Assembly: GCA_029204225.1 (NCBI GenBank)
Contig: CM055110.1
Coordinates: 15,965,306 to 16,029,305, forward strand
Direction of reading: 5' to 3'
Source of the DNA: Diphasiastrum complanatum
Taxonomy: Eukaryota > Streptophyta > Lycopodiopsida > Lycopodiales > Lycopodiaceae
Length of the DNA stretch: 64,000 bases
Both the position numbers and the translations under genes were made by a program. The notes under the pieces were generated by a model that was not told the origin of the DNA, did no database searches, and saw only the letters and a list, made by a program, of their open reading frames with translations. This document shows positions 1 through 10,283 of the stretch, piece by piece. Position 1 is the first letter of the stretch. Each line of letters opens with the position of its first letter.

Positions 1-1
1 T

Positions 2-446
2 GATTTTCACTATAGAGTGTGTAGTCCTAGACTTTCTTGATGAACTGCACACCTATCAATTCCTTCTTGGAACACCTTGGTTAGAAATGGCCGGAGTGAT
101 TCAAGATTGGAAGAAAAACAAAATAGTTTTTGGCAACAGAGACAGGAGAATCTATGTTGATGTCTCAATAAAGATAAAACCTGACGATTGGTCTTTAACT
201 ACCTATGATGACCCCGATAGTATCAATTCGACCATATAGGGTCATTATGTGCAGAGTACTGATATCATTAACTGGGGTCATGCCTTAGCAACTATCAATT
301 GTGTCAATGCCACTCTTTGTGAACGCGAGGTTCAAGAAGAGGTACTAGGAGCCCACTTGAATCCAACCCAATTACGGGATTTGAAAATGTTATTGCACAA
401 ATACAAAGATGTGTTTGCATGGAACTATAAAGAAATTTCCTCCTGA
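2..446 (+). pseudogene. Ty3/gypsy pol fragment: protease end and RT linker
   Basis: From position 2 one frame reads through the C-terminal part of a retroviral-type aspartic protease (FLLGTPWLE, then VIQDWKKNKIVF) and stops near 240. A second open stretch at 249-446 holds the usual linker before gypsy RT, with LLHKYKDVFAWNYKE near its end. The protease active-site DTG would lie left of the window. In family terms this is the Gag-Pol processing protease joined to RT. A stop at about 238 and a deletion just after 446 show that it is dead. The RT and RNase H remains that follow on the same strand belong to the same element. Confidence 0.8.
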
Positions 447-507
447 CGTTGTTGTCCATACAACCTCTAACACACAAATCCTCGAAGATATGGTAGGATA
501 GAAGCTT

Positions 508-1035
508 TTAGCTTCCTAGACGGTTTTAGTGGCTATTTCTTAGTCCAAATTGCTCTTGAAGATCGATTCAAAACAACCTTTGTTACAGAGTTTGGCACAT
601 TTGCCTATCAAGTTATGCCATTCGGACTGTGCAATGCCCCATCCACATTCCAAAGGGTGATGCAACGAGCTTTCAAACATTTGTTACACAAGAATCTAGA
701 GATTTATCTCAGCGATCTTGGTGTACATTCTTCTGAGGATAAACATCTCGATGCCCTTGAACAAGTGTTCATTCGCTGTCGACGGTTTGAAATTTCATTT
801 AATCTCGAAAAGTGCCAAATCTGGGTTACCCATGGTGTGGTGTTGGGCCATATCATTTCTCGAAATGGTATAGCCACTAACTTTTTGAAAAGATCAGAGT
901 GATTCTAGAAATGCCCTTACCAAGAACCGTGAAAGAAATTTATGTCTTTCTGGAACACATAGGTTATTATCGAGTTTTTATAATACACTACACTGATAAA
1001 GCGCGGTTAGTATATCAAATTGTTACCGGACAGAA
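508..1035 (+). pseudogene. Ty3/gypsy reverse transcriptase remnant
   Basis: Reading begins abruptly inside the RT palm at SFLDGFSGYFLVQ, so the fingers and first RT motifs expected after the linker are missing. It continues through VMPFGLCNAPSTFQRVM (615 onward) to the catalytic loop, which reads YLSDLGVHS instead of Y-x-D-D, so the first aspartate of the pair is now Ser. LGHIISRNGIAT and later GYYRVFI mark the thumb and connection. A frameshift near 900 breaks the frame. Loss of the palm segment and of a catalytic Asp makes the enzyme inactive. Confidence 0.88.
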
Positions 1036-1038
1036 GAC

Positions 1039-1692
1039 ATGATTAAAGTCTTCGAAGACCTCAAACAGGCTTTAGTCACTACACCCATTCTTCACGTGCC
1101 CGATTATAATAAACAGTTCCATGTGCATACGGATGCTAGTAAGTATGCTATTGGTGCTGTTTTAACCCAACCCGGAGAATTTGGAAAGGATTTCCCAATC
1201 CGTTTTCTAAGCCATCATCTTGTTCCAGCTGAGGTTAACTATTCCACAACATATTGAGAAGCACTAGCAATGATCTATTCTGATCAACAATTTCGACATT
1301 ATTTGCTAGGCCAGCTTTTTGTTTTCTATACCGACTATCATGCTCTGCTTTACCTATTGAATAAACCTTGCAAAACTAGACGAATTGCACGATGGCTGTT
1401 GATTCTTTTAGAATTTAACTTTCGAGTTGTTATTCAAAAGGGATCACAACATTTTTTGGCTGATCATCTTTCACGATTACCTAATGCTGAAACATCTGAT
1501 GAGCCAATAGATGATGAGTTACCATATGCGTGTATATTTTATATAGATGCGACTCTGTTATGGGCAGATGATATCACCAGATATCTAGCCACTGGGAAAA
1601 TAGATCCTCAATTGACAAAACCGCAAGAAATCAAGCTTATAATGAAATCTTTACCATATTATCTTATTGCGAGACAATTATATAAGCTAGGT
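1039..1692 (+). pseudogene. Ty3/gypsy RNase H and integrase-leader remnant
   Basis: The frame at 1039-1257 gives the RT-connection/RNase H start (FEDLKQALVTTPIL, then HVHTDASKYAIGAVL with the RNase H Asp). After one stop it continues at 1270 with YSDQQFRHYLLGQ, YTDYHALLYLL and LADHLSRLP, the standard end of gypsy RNase H. DDITRYLATGKI and the following residues resemble the region before the integrase HHCC finger. The match ends near 1690 and no integrase core follows, so the element is truncated here and unrelated sequence begins. Confidence 0.87.
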
Positions 1693-1802
1693 GTTGATGG
1701 TTTTGTTTGTTTTATAAACTCTTTGGCTTTTTCATTTCCAAAGTTTTGCCTCTACAATTTGTCATTCCACTTTATAGTTTGTCTTTTTTGCATCCGCCAG
1801 TT

Positions 1803-1935
1803 CTTCCAATCAATTTCTCAGTTGCATCCGCCATCTCATTTGCATCCGCCATTGCATCCGACAATTGCATCTGCCACTGTCCCCGACAATTGCATATGCC
1901 AGTGTCCCCGACAATTGCATCCGCCACTGTAGCCG
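1803..1935 (+). repeat. Short degenerate TTGCATCCGCCA repeats
   Basis: Between the truncated gypsy pol and the next reading frame, a 12-24 bp motif built from TTGCATC(C/T)GCCA and GACAATTGCAT(C/A) recurs about eight times with small changes. The frames across it are simple-sequence readings and are not taken as protein. It may be a local slippage array at the junction between two elements. Confidence 0.6.
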
Positions 1936-1983
1936 CCAACAATCTAGAGAACTTCCAAAAAAATGAAAATTTTTCAAAAAAAA

Positions 1984-3666
1984 TGGCCGATTCGGATTCA
2001 AACCAAAGTGAAGAGATTCATGATATGCCTAAGACACTCAAACTCATTCTGTGTGAAGATGACATGATGAATCAGTGATATACACAGGTTGAACAAGTGT
2101 TTAAGACACTTAAATTTCAAATTCTACCATGGACGGGCCACCAGAGCCTATATCTGATGTACCAGGTATACAAAAATTTTGATCAGAAGCAACTTACTTT
2201 TCATTTTGATCTTCAAAATTTTTAGTCGATTATCTACTTGGCTGGCAACAATCTCACCACCTTTGGCTTCCCTAGTTGCCATAAGGAGAAACCAGTCAAG
2301 TTGACCAACATGTTGCAATAGCCTTATGCCAGATTCCTTGACACCACTCTAGACAAATGGCAGAACAAGGATGGCTTCAAGGCCATCAAGTGCAAAGAAC
2401 TGGCAGTTGCATGTGCTTATCTCACCCGGTACACCTATACTAGCACATATGCTGAGGATTCCCTCCAGATATTTGTCATGCTGGGAGAAGCCTACGAAGG
2501 CCACCAAAATATGTACAATTGGGCTAGATTCATCTCCCGACAACTTATTGTCGCACTGTAGAAGAGAGCTCTAGTCACCTCCTTGGGATATATCTTTTTT
2601 GACTTAGCTCGAAGTCAATCCACTATTGACTAGAAGCTTGCCTTAGCTCCAAGGGATGCTGCTGCTGCTAGCCGAGGCTATATTCCATCACAAGCTTCCG
2701 CCTCACCTTCTCAACAGGCTGCCATGTTCCATGAATGTTGTGTCAAGAGGAAACATGATAGGTCATCACCACCAGCTAAGACCACACCACCACCCAAGAA
2801 GTCAAGGAATAAGATGACCGCCCGCAAGCCGCCCCCTGAATCAGAGACAAAATCAGATATCCTACAAACCAAGACTACCAAGCTAACTGCAAGAAAGTAA
2901 CCCAAGCAAATGGCAGGCTACGAAGATGTTACGTCAAGTAGCGAAGACAACGAGGATGAAGAGGAGGGCAGCCTCCAAACCAGACGTACTCAACGCCAAA
3001 ACTCACCGGCTACCTCCTCACCTTAGCACTAGAACCGAATCACCCAAATACAAGCACCTGATCCCAATCACCATCGGGATCCATTCTAGTTGTTACCTCA
3101 CCCCCACATGCCCAACAGACACATGCAATACTTTAGAGGGAGCTATCTGCAACCACACAAGCAAAACACACGATTGTAGTTGACCCCACTCATGACGACA
3201 AAGCTGAGGAGACTGATGCAACCGATCATGACCTAGAAACAAAAGAAGTTAAAGATCAAAGTCAAGCAGCACAAATTTTAACAAAAGTCCAGGAAAGTCC
3301 AAGGGCCGAAGATAAAGCAAAAGACTCTTCCACTCTAAAGAAAGACGGCTTCATCGATGTAGACGCACTTGAATAATTCAATGAAGGCAATCTTGTAGAA
3401 GAGGAGGTGGGGATCGTTCCAGAGGCAATTGCACTAGTCCCATCACTAACCACCACCGCCACCATTGTTGGTACCGCCTCCATCACCATTACTACCATTC
3501 CTACCATCTCCATTGCTACTGATGTAAAGACAAAACTAATTGTTCCACTTCCAACTCACTCCACGACCTCAGTTTTCTTTTCCTAACTACCATCGCCTTC
3601 CTTTGGAATTCCCATCTCTTCCAGCCTATGACAGTTTGTCCGAGAAAGCCAAGGAGACCTTGAAGT
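1984..3666 (+). pseudogene. Unidentified ORF with coiled coil, 5' part
   Basis: From an ATG at 1984 a broken plus-strand frame can be followed for about 1.7 kb. It has an acidic start (MADSDSNQSEEIHD), a middle with KCKELAVACAYLTRYTY and YNWARFISRQLIVAL, a Lys/Pro/Ser-rich hinge near 2750-2900, an acidic stretch (SSSEDNEDEEE) and a final YDSLSEKAKETLK. Stops and shifts occur repeatedly. At 3667 an LTR element interrupts it. Across the 5-bp target duplication the frame resumes at 8812 as a coiled coil. I do not recognise the family. It could be an extra ORF of a plant retroelement or a captured host gene. Confidence 0.5.
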
Positions 3667-4472
3667 TGTGCAAAAAGTACAAAAAGGACCAAGAGTGGAT
3701 CCTAATCTGATCCTCAAGAGGGATTGGTTGTCAGATTACTTGATCTATCAATCTACTTGAGATTAAGATCAATCTAGATCAATTCTAGGCACAAAATCCT
3801 AACAAGAACAATCATTAATCGAAGGTAGGTGTACTTTCTGGTTTCACACGTGTGAAACATTCTCTGAGTATGGACTCCAACATGAAAATCAAGTACACAT
3901 TGATAGAACCTCAAAACAATCAAAACAAATGTAGACAAATGGAGAGAATCACTCAAAATTGCTTCCAAAACCAAGATTGGTGTCTCACAATGAGTATGGC
4001 CAAACGTGGCTCTATATATACAATAAGTGGGAGCTCGTGGTACTGATTATCCCTCTGATCCCACATGTGTGAAGGTGCTTTGTCATATGATGATTCATCA
4101 TGCAAAACTGACACTTGAACAAAACCTTCTATGGAGATTTACTTGGAAATCTTCTAGTCAAAATTTGCCTACTTCAGCTTATTCCACATGTGAGCTGTCC
4201 TCTACACATGTGATATGACACCTAGCCAAAGGATGTGGCTCATGCAATCAATAGATTGATGCCATGTGTCATATGTCTAGAACTTGAATTAAATCATATG
4301 TTTTTGGCCTTTTTAGCCACTAGAACTTGAATTAAATCATATGTACAACCTATATGATTATGGTACATGACAAGTACACTATTTTTACACGTGGGAACAG
4401 GCTCCACACATGTATCTTTATCAATATACAAGATTTTTGGCCTCTACCAAGCTTATTTTTGCATTTTTCACA
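3667..4472 (-). repeat. 3' LTR of the 3667-8806 element
   Basis: This 806-bp LTR starts TGTGCAAAAAG and ends TTTTTCACA, then the polypurine tract complement. It has an 18-bp perfect palindrome at 3841-3858 (core CACACGTGTG), CACATGTG at 4062-4069, 4185-4192 and 4205-4212, and CACGTG at 4388-4393. The string CTCTATATATAC near 4011-4020 could be promoter-like on either strand. A segment (tagaacttgaattaaatcat) is duplicated here near 4270-4340 but is single in the right LTR. Confidence 0.92.
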
Positions 4473-4612
4473 CTCCTCCTCAAAAATCTAGCTTGGTAAA
4501 TCTAGCTTGATGGAAAGCATGATGATCTTGAACTTGACTCCATGGGCTGAATTGGTCTTTACTGGTTCAAAAGGTGTGAATATCAGCCAATGAGCTTGAT
4601 CTTGATTTGAAA

Positions 4613-5437
4613 TCACCATATCCATGATAGTGCTTCTTTGATGTTGACATCTTTGATGAGCTTGAGAGCTTTGCACCATCCTAGCACCTCCAAAATTGAT
4701 TCCTTCCAATTTTCATGTAGATGCTTGACCTTGAAGCTTGCTCCTTCTTCATGTGCATGCTCCTTCATGAGAAAATAAAGATTTCTTCTTGATTTATTAG
4801 GATCACAAAGATCTAACATCATGTTACCACGGTCTAGAGAATTAGACTCATCCAAATTGGCAAGACTATGCATGCTATAATACCAAAGTGTTTGCATCAT
4901 ATCTTCATGCTTGTTTACCATGCTAATCTCAGATCCAATGAGGCTAAATTCTTAATTATGGAGATAAGTGTCTTTAGAAGATGATTCACTTACTCTCATA
5001 AAGAGTTTACAATTTGCCTCAATACAAATTTTCAAACTAGGAGTGAACAAATCACTTTGGCTCTTACATGACTTAAGAGCATACATTTGATGAAATAACC
5101 ATTTGCTTTCTAATTGATTTAAAATCAATTCCAACCTTTTAAGAACATCATCTATGTTCTCAAGAGAGACTTCATACTCAACTAGTATAGCTTTACTTCA
5201 ATTTTGAAAAGCAATGATCTCATTAAAGCAAATTGATTTATCAAATGACATAAGAGAAGTAAGTATGTGATGTATACCACATGAGATATGCTCCGCTTTC
5301 CCTTGAAATGTGAGCCACATGGACTCAACCATATTTCTTGAGTTTCTTTGTGGAATCACAATTTGAGAAGGTCTCTCCTCCTCAATCCTTGGCACACTTG
5401 AACCTTGAGAAGGATTCTCCTCCTCAATCCTTGGCAC
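4613..5437 (-). pseudogene. Second, diverged copy of the element's C-terminal ORF
   Basis: Minus-strand open stretches at 5198-5437, 4952-5134 and 4613-4921 together parallel the end of the ORF at 5507-6421. FDKSICFNEIIAFQ and then KAILVEYEVS match YEDLFCFEGIFVSQ and KAILVECDAL. CKLFMRVSESSSKDTYLHN matches CKLLMRISETSKVDTYIHK. DNA similarity is also visible between about 4960-5030 and 5685-5755. The N-terminal part carries two copies of a PRIEEE-x-PSQ repeat encoded by 48-bp units. This looks like an internal tandem duplication that diverged. The function is unknown. Confidence 0.45.
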
Positions 5438-5506
5438 ATTTGAACCTTGAGATGACTCCTTAAGATCCTCTTCATGGTGCTCCTTTTTTATGGAAATCCG
5501 AGACCT

Positions 5507-6543
5507 CTATGTCTCATAATGATCACAACAAGTATGGCCACTCAATATGCACTTCCTATGATTATTAAGATTACTTATGCTAGAAACATAAGTCCAAAAA
5601 TCACCACAACTTGGCATGATTTTTCCAATATTGAAATCAAAAGGTATCTCCATCTCAATAAGGCTAACTACTTGCTTATGGATATAAGTGTCCACTTTGG
5701 ATGTTTCACTTATTCTCATAAGAAGTTTACAACTTACCTTTAAGATTGAAAACTTACAATTTTCATCTTTATGAATGAACACATCATTTATGATCTTATT
5801 GAAACTATAAGAATTTACATTATGAAGACATTTCCATTTCCTTGGCTTCATAACTAATGTAAGCTTACAAGGAAAACATGCTTTGCTATACTTTAAGGCA
5901 TCACACTCAACTAGTATTGCCTTAAGCCACCTTTGAGATACAAAAATTCCTTCAAAGCAAAATAGATCTTCATAAGTTGACATGAGAGCATAAATGAAAC
6001 TATTTTCATTTTGTGACTGATGCTCCTTATTCTTGATTGATTTCTCTTGGATCATAACAATAAGTTTGAACTTATCTAAAGTTCCAAGCAAAATACTTCC
6101 TAAGGACATAAAATAAATCCAAGTTACTTTCATGAAAGTGACATCTTGAACCAAACAATGCACTTCCAAATGAAAAATTTCAAAAGATTTGACATGTGTT
6201 GTGATGGACTCTTGAAGACAAATCTTGCAAGTCCTTACGAGACTCCAAGCCTCATTCACCTTTCCACAAAGGAAACACCTTTCCTTGGACTTGTCCTTCT
6301 TGTATTTGCATTTCGAACTTGAAGCTCCATCCTTCACCTCGGCCCCCTTGCTTTGGTTCTCCTTGGATGGATTGGTCTTCTTTTTGTAGCAATATATCCT
6401 CCCTTGCCACAAAGGTTGCACTCAGGATCCTTTCTTTCCTTCAATAGGATGCCACCTATTGATGCCATGTGAATAAAAACCTGTGATATGATTCTACAAA
6501 TGTAATTTGTGACTTTCAAGAGACTAGATCTGAAAATCTTCAA
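5507..6543 (-). pseudogene. Unidentified element ORF with zinc-knuckle-like Cys motifs
   Basis: Two overlapping minus-strand frames (6334-6543 and 5507-6421, the latter 304 codons) lie in the interior of the 3667-8806 element. The first has PECNLCGKGGYIA. The second has a basic Lys/Ser-rich stretch and then RCFLCGKV, which recalls half of a Gag CCHC knuckle, but the downstream His and Cys are not in place. Further on it reads LVECDALKYSK and a motif CKLLMRISETSKVDTYIH that recurs in this element and in the one at 26.9 kb. No enzymatic domain is evident. It may be the eroded remainder of a Gag plus a lineage-specific C-terminal protein. Confidence 0.45.
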
Positions 6544-6549
6544 TAATCT

Positions 6550-8005
6550 AGAATGATCTACCTAAGAATCAATCTTCACACTAATGACTAGTCACTTGGA
6601 AACTTTGCTTTGATCACTAAGACAAAAGCACACAATCTTTGAATCAATCACAAAAGAAATCAGATCCAATCTCCTATTGGACTCATCAAATACCAATGAA
6701 TCTTTTTTTTTGAAAGTTGAAATGGATATGAAAAGATTTGACACCTAGATTTTCCTTTTCACTTGACTAGTTCTCTCAACACTTGAGATTCTTGAACAAA
6801 AGATGGGTTTTGTTTCAAACACATGAAAATCAAACTTAATCACTTCTTTTGGACTCACTCTTGACCCAAATAATCTCACTCTTGCATGAATACTCAAATA
6901 TGGACTCCTCCTCATTCTAGACATCCAATGGGATCACAAATTGACCCTCACACTCTCACAAAGAAAGTTGAATAGAACTAATTTGAGTTTCATACATACT
7001 ATGTCAATTTTTGCTCAACAAATTGAATTCCTTCACTCCTATTGGATTCCACCAATTACTCTACCTTTTAAGACTTGGAATGAAATTCAAAATCAAAAGT
7101 TGTGATTTTTCTCACTAAGATATTGTGCTTCAAAGAGCTAGTACCACTTAGAAAGATTTGATCACCTAGGAGAAGACAAATTCTCCACCAATAACAACAC
7201 AAAATGAGCTTCTAGATTTTGCCCTCTACAGAGGAAGGAACTTTTAGAAAATTGGATCTCTCTCTACACATTTGCCATAGACACCTTAATGACTCTTTTA
7301 AAACCTCACAATTACTCAAACAAATTGAGTAGGGTTGAAAAATGTGACTTGGATCTCAATCTCTTTTCTAGAACTCTCAATTAAAGCCAATCTATATCAA
7401 ATTCTACAAAAAATTTGCATAGATGCTCTATATGCACTAGAAACTCTCAAAGGTTTCACTTGGAGGACAGATCCAAGGATGTTTTCTAGTAAATTGATGC
7501 TTCTAAACTTGACCCTATCACTCTTGAACAAATCTAGAGTGATGGTACAATGGATTTCAACCTCTCACCTTGCATATCACTCCTGAATCTATGATTTTTA
7601 GCAAAATTTCTCTCAACTTCAACATGCACTCAAAAAATCAGAGATAATCAATTAATGCACCTAATTCAAGATTCAAATTTAATTTATTGGCTGATCTAAT
7701 CCGAGAACTAATCAAGGGTTTAGATTCTCTATAGAAAATGCTTGATTTTGCACCAAAAATCACTCAAATTGGGTATGTGAGTCAAATTCTACAAATTTTT
7801 GAAATTTCTCAGTCAAAACTGGAGCTGTACGGACTCACACGTGTGAAAAGAGTTCCTAAGCCCACAACAAGATCTGGACCAAAAATTTTGAGGATAGCTA
7901 TCAAATCCAACTCGCTACAAAAAATTTGAGTAGTTTCCAAAAAACTGCTAATTTTGGCTTTGATTTGGATTAACCCTATCAATTTCAACAAAACCTCTTG
8001 TACTA
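6550..8005 (-). other. Leader/untranslated interior of the non-autonomous element
   Basis: No frame of convincing length or composition occurs between the primer-binding site and the ORF region. The plus strand is rich in CA, TCA and ACT, and another CACACGTGTG palindrome lies near 7838-7847. No gag domain was recognised, which is unusual for a plant LTR element at this position. Confidence 0.55.
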
Positions 8006-8018
8006 GGCTCTGATACCA
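8006..8018 (-). promoter_or_regulatory. tRNA-iMet primer-binding site
   Basis: The minus strand reads TGGTATCAGAGCC directly next to the LTR. This is the 3'-end complement of plant initiator-Met tRNA used to prime minus-strand DNA synthesis. It fixes the element's orientation and the inner LTR edge. Confidence 0.93.
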
Positions 8019-8806
8019 TGTGGAAAAAGTACAAATAGGACCAAGAGTGGATCCTAATCTGATCCTCAAGAGGGATTGGTTGTCAGATTACTTGATCTAT
8101 CAATCTACTTGAGATTAAGATCAATCTAGATCAATTCTAGGCACAAAATCCTAACAAGAACAATCATTAATCGAAGGTAGGTGTACTTTCTGGTTTCACA
8201 CGTGTGAAACATTCTCTGAGTATGGACTCCAACATGAAAATCAAGTACACATTGATAGAACCTCAAAACAATCAAAACAAATGTAGACAAATGGAGAGAA
8301 TCACTCAAAATTGCTTCCAAAACCAAGATTGGTGTCTCACAATGAGTATGGCCAAACGTGGCTCTATATATACAATAAGTGGGAGCTCGTGGTACTGATT
8401 ATCCCTCTGATCCCACATGTGTGAAGGTGCTTTGTCATATGATGATTCATCATGCAAAACTGACACTTGAACAAAACCTTCTATGGAGATTTACTTGGAA
8501 ATCTTCTAGTCAAAATTTGCCTACTTCAGCTTATTCCACATGTGAGCTGTCCTCTACACATGTGATATGACACCTAACCAAAGGATGTGGCTCATGCAAT
8601 CAATAGATTGATGCCATATATCTAGAAAACTAGTTTTTGGCCTTTTTATCCACTAGAACTTGAATTAAACCATATGTACAACCTATATGATTATGGTACA
8701 TGACAAGTACACTATTTTCACACATGAGAATAGGCTCCACACATGTGTGTTTATCTATATACAAGATTTTTGGCCTCTACCAAGCTTATTTTTGCCTTTT
8801 TTCATA
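8019..8806 (-). repeat. 5' LTR of the 3667-8806 element
   Basis: This 788-bp partner of the left LTR is almost identical over its first 560 bp, including the GTTTCACACGTGTGAAAC palindrome near 8193-8210. It differs by a short deletion near 8615 and ends in CATA instead of CACA. The target duplication GAAGT follows directly. Confidence 0.92.
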
Positions 8807-8811
8807 GAAGT

Positions 8812-9450
8812 GGCATATTGAGACCTTATACCATCTGCATTGGTTGGTGCACCAGCTTGCGCAATAGACAAATGAGCTTAGGACGACAAGGCAAGATCTG
8901 CAACTAAAAGACGTAAACTTGCTGACGGTTTTGGAAGAATTGCAAAGTGAAAGGGCCAAGAGACCGGAGAGCAAAATCAATTCGCAAATCAACTCCAGTC
9001 CCTTCAAGAGGTGCAAGACCAATTTGAGCGCCAACTAGATCTCTTGACTCAGGAAAACAAGAGACTAACTGATGCGATGACAACGATTAAGCAACCAATA
9101 AGGCCAGAGGATATCAACGTACCAGTTCCATCTTCAAGAGCAATAGTAAAAATGTAGAAGTATGTCTCATTGATTCAAAAGCACGAAGCTCTGAAGACAA
9201 ACTAGTAGGTCTTAGAAGAAGAAAACTATAAGAATCTGTCAGCACTCCGGAAAAGCATCAATAAAGTCCAAGAAGAACTTCTCCTATCAAAGCAACAAAT
9301 GGACCTCATATGGAATACGTCCTGCAAACTCGACGCAGATGTATCAATGCAAAAAAAATATGACCATAACGATGATGTCGGAGCACCTGAGCAAAGCCGA
9401 TCCGTCAACCAACAAGGTGCTGGTCTTGGCATGGTGTATCAAGGATCCAC
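8812..9450 (+). pseudogene. Unidentified ORF with coiled coil, 3' part
   Basis: This is the downstream half of the frame interrupted at 3667. With the LTR element and one GAAGT copy removed, the codons join as ETLK then WHIETLYHLHWLVHQLAQ without a shift. The region then runs through one stop into heptad-like segments (TRQDLQLKDVNLLTVLEEL, and LQSLQEVQDQFERQLDLLT with QENKRLTDAM) and, after further stops, YKNLSALRKSINKVQEELLL. The repeated Leu/Gln/Glu spacing predicts a coiled coil. No catalytic motif is seen. Several stops show it is no longer a gene. Confidence 0.55.
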
Positions 9451-9639
9451 TGTTGGCTCTCGACACAAACTCGCCATAGATTCCTCTACTTACACTCAGT
9501 TATCTCACTTCTCTTCTTATTTTTCCGATCTATTTTTATTGGCCAACTATCATTTTCTCCATTTACTCATTTGACCACCTCCGCATTCACTTCTAATACC
9601 ATACCCACACATCCTCTCTAAAATCCAATGACCATTTTT

Positions 9640-9960
9640 TAAAACAATCAGAGCGGTGATTCTAGGCGATGAAAGCAGACACGATGTCAAGGGCATCGGC
9701 TCTCTAAAGCTACGAACACTGTCAGGCCAAGCAAAGCTGCCAGGAGCACTCTATGTGCCCTCACTCAGAAAGGATTTGCCATCTGTCTCCAAGATTGCAG
9801 ATCTAGGCATTCGAGTTTTGTTCGACAGCAACACTTGCAGTATGATCAAGAAGACGACAAACAAGTTGCTGACGGTCGGATGCAGATAAGGAAACCTTTA
9901 CCAGACCAAAATAATCAGCAACTCTGATGGCATATTAAATGCTTCAGGCAATGTAACCTC
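9640..9960 (+). pseudogene. Ty1/copia protease and pre-integrase fragment
   Basis: A 77-codon open stretch (9656-9889) reads VILGDESRHDVKGIGSLKL, then GALYVPSLRKDLPSVSKI, LGIRVLFDSNTC and, after a stop, NSDGILNASGN. This order of motifs is the C-terminal half of copia protease leading into the pre-integrase segment. Both the active-site DSG upstream and the integrase downstream are missing. It is probably a relic related to the copia pieces at 14.36-15.26 kb, although the order of parts is not collinear. Confidence 0.8.
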
Positions 9961-10019
9961 ATAACTAACCCACCACCCCTGACCTACATTCTTTCGATCA
10001 AGATCCACTTGATGAGACG

Positions 10020-10283
10020 ATGCAACCTTCTGTGGGACTTTCTCCATATCCTTTGAAGAGTAAGAGCAAAACCTTAGCTGGATCAAAGCTCAAGGATTCT
10101 ACTTCTAAAATTCCTAATACCAAGACTGCCACTGCACTGGACAGCTATCTGGCAAGGCCCTCAAGGAAGCTGCAGGAGAAATACATAGAGAGGATCAAAA
10201 GGCAATACAATGATCGCAAAGAGTCTGATGAGTTTCAGAATACTTACAAGAAGGTGAGGGGAGGCAAAGAAAATAATGGTTGA
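10020..10283 (+). CDS. Unidentified small basic ORF
   Basis: This 87-codon frame starts MQPSVGLSPYPLK and is rich in Lys, Ser, Thr and Arg. Its second half (SRKLQEKYIERIKRQYNDRK, then NTYKKVRGGKENNG) looks like a charged helix. It sits directly after the copia protease fragment and ends at the point where AT-rich decayed sequence begins. Amino-acid composition is more protein-like than the surrounding frames, but I recognise no family and see no promoter. It may be an exon captured by a retroelement. Confidence 0.3.
   Translation: MQPSVGLSPYPLKSKSKTLAGSKLKDSTSKIPNTKTATALDSYLARPSRKLQEKYIERIKRQYNDRKESDEFQNTYKKVRGGKENNG

Larger units (their letters stand above)
3667..8806 (-). mobile_element. 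Non-autonomous LTR retrotransposon, complete ends
   Basis: Two near-identical direct repeats bound this 5.1-kb unit, each starting TGTG and ending CACA (CATA in the right copy). The 5-bp sequence GAAGT sits at 3662-3666 and again at 8807-8811, a perfect target duplication. A primer-binding site complementary to initiator-Met tRNA abuts the right LTR, and a polypurine tract (complement of CTCCTCCTC) abuts the left LTR, so transcription runs on the minus strand. The 3.5-kb interior encodes no RT, integrase or protease that I can find, only broken frames with one zinc-knuckle-like Cys pattern. It would need enzymes supplied in trans. The similar LTRs suggest a fairly recent insertion. Confidence 0.92.
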
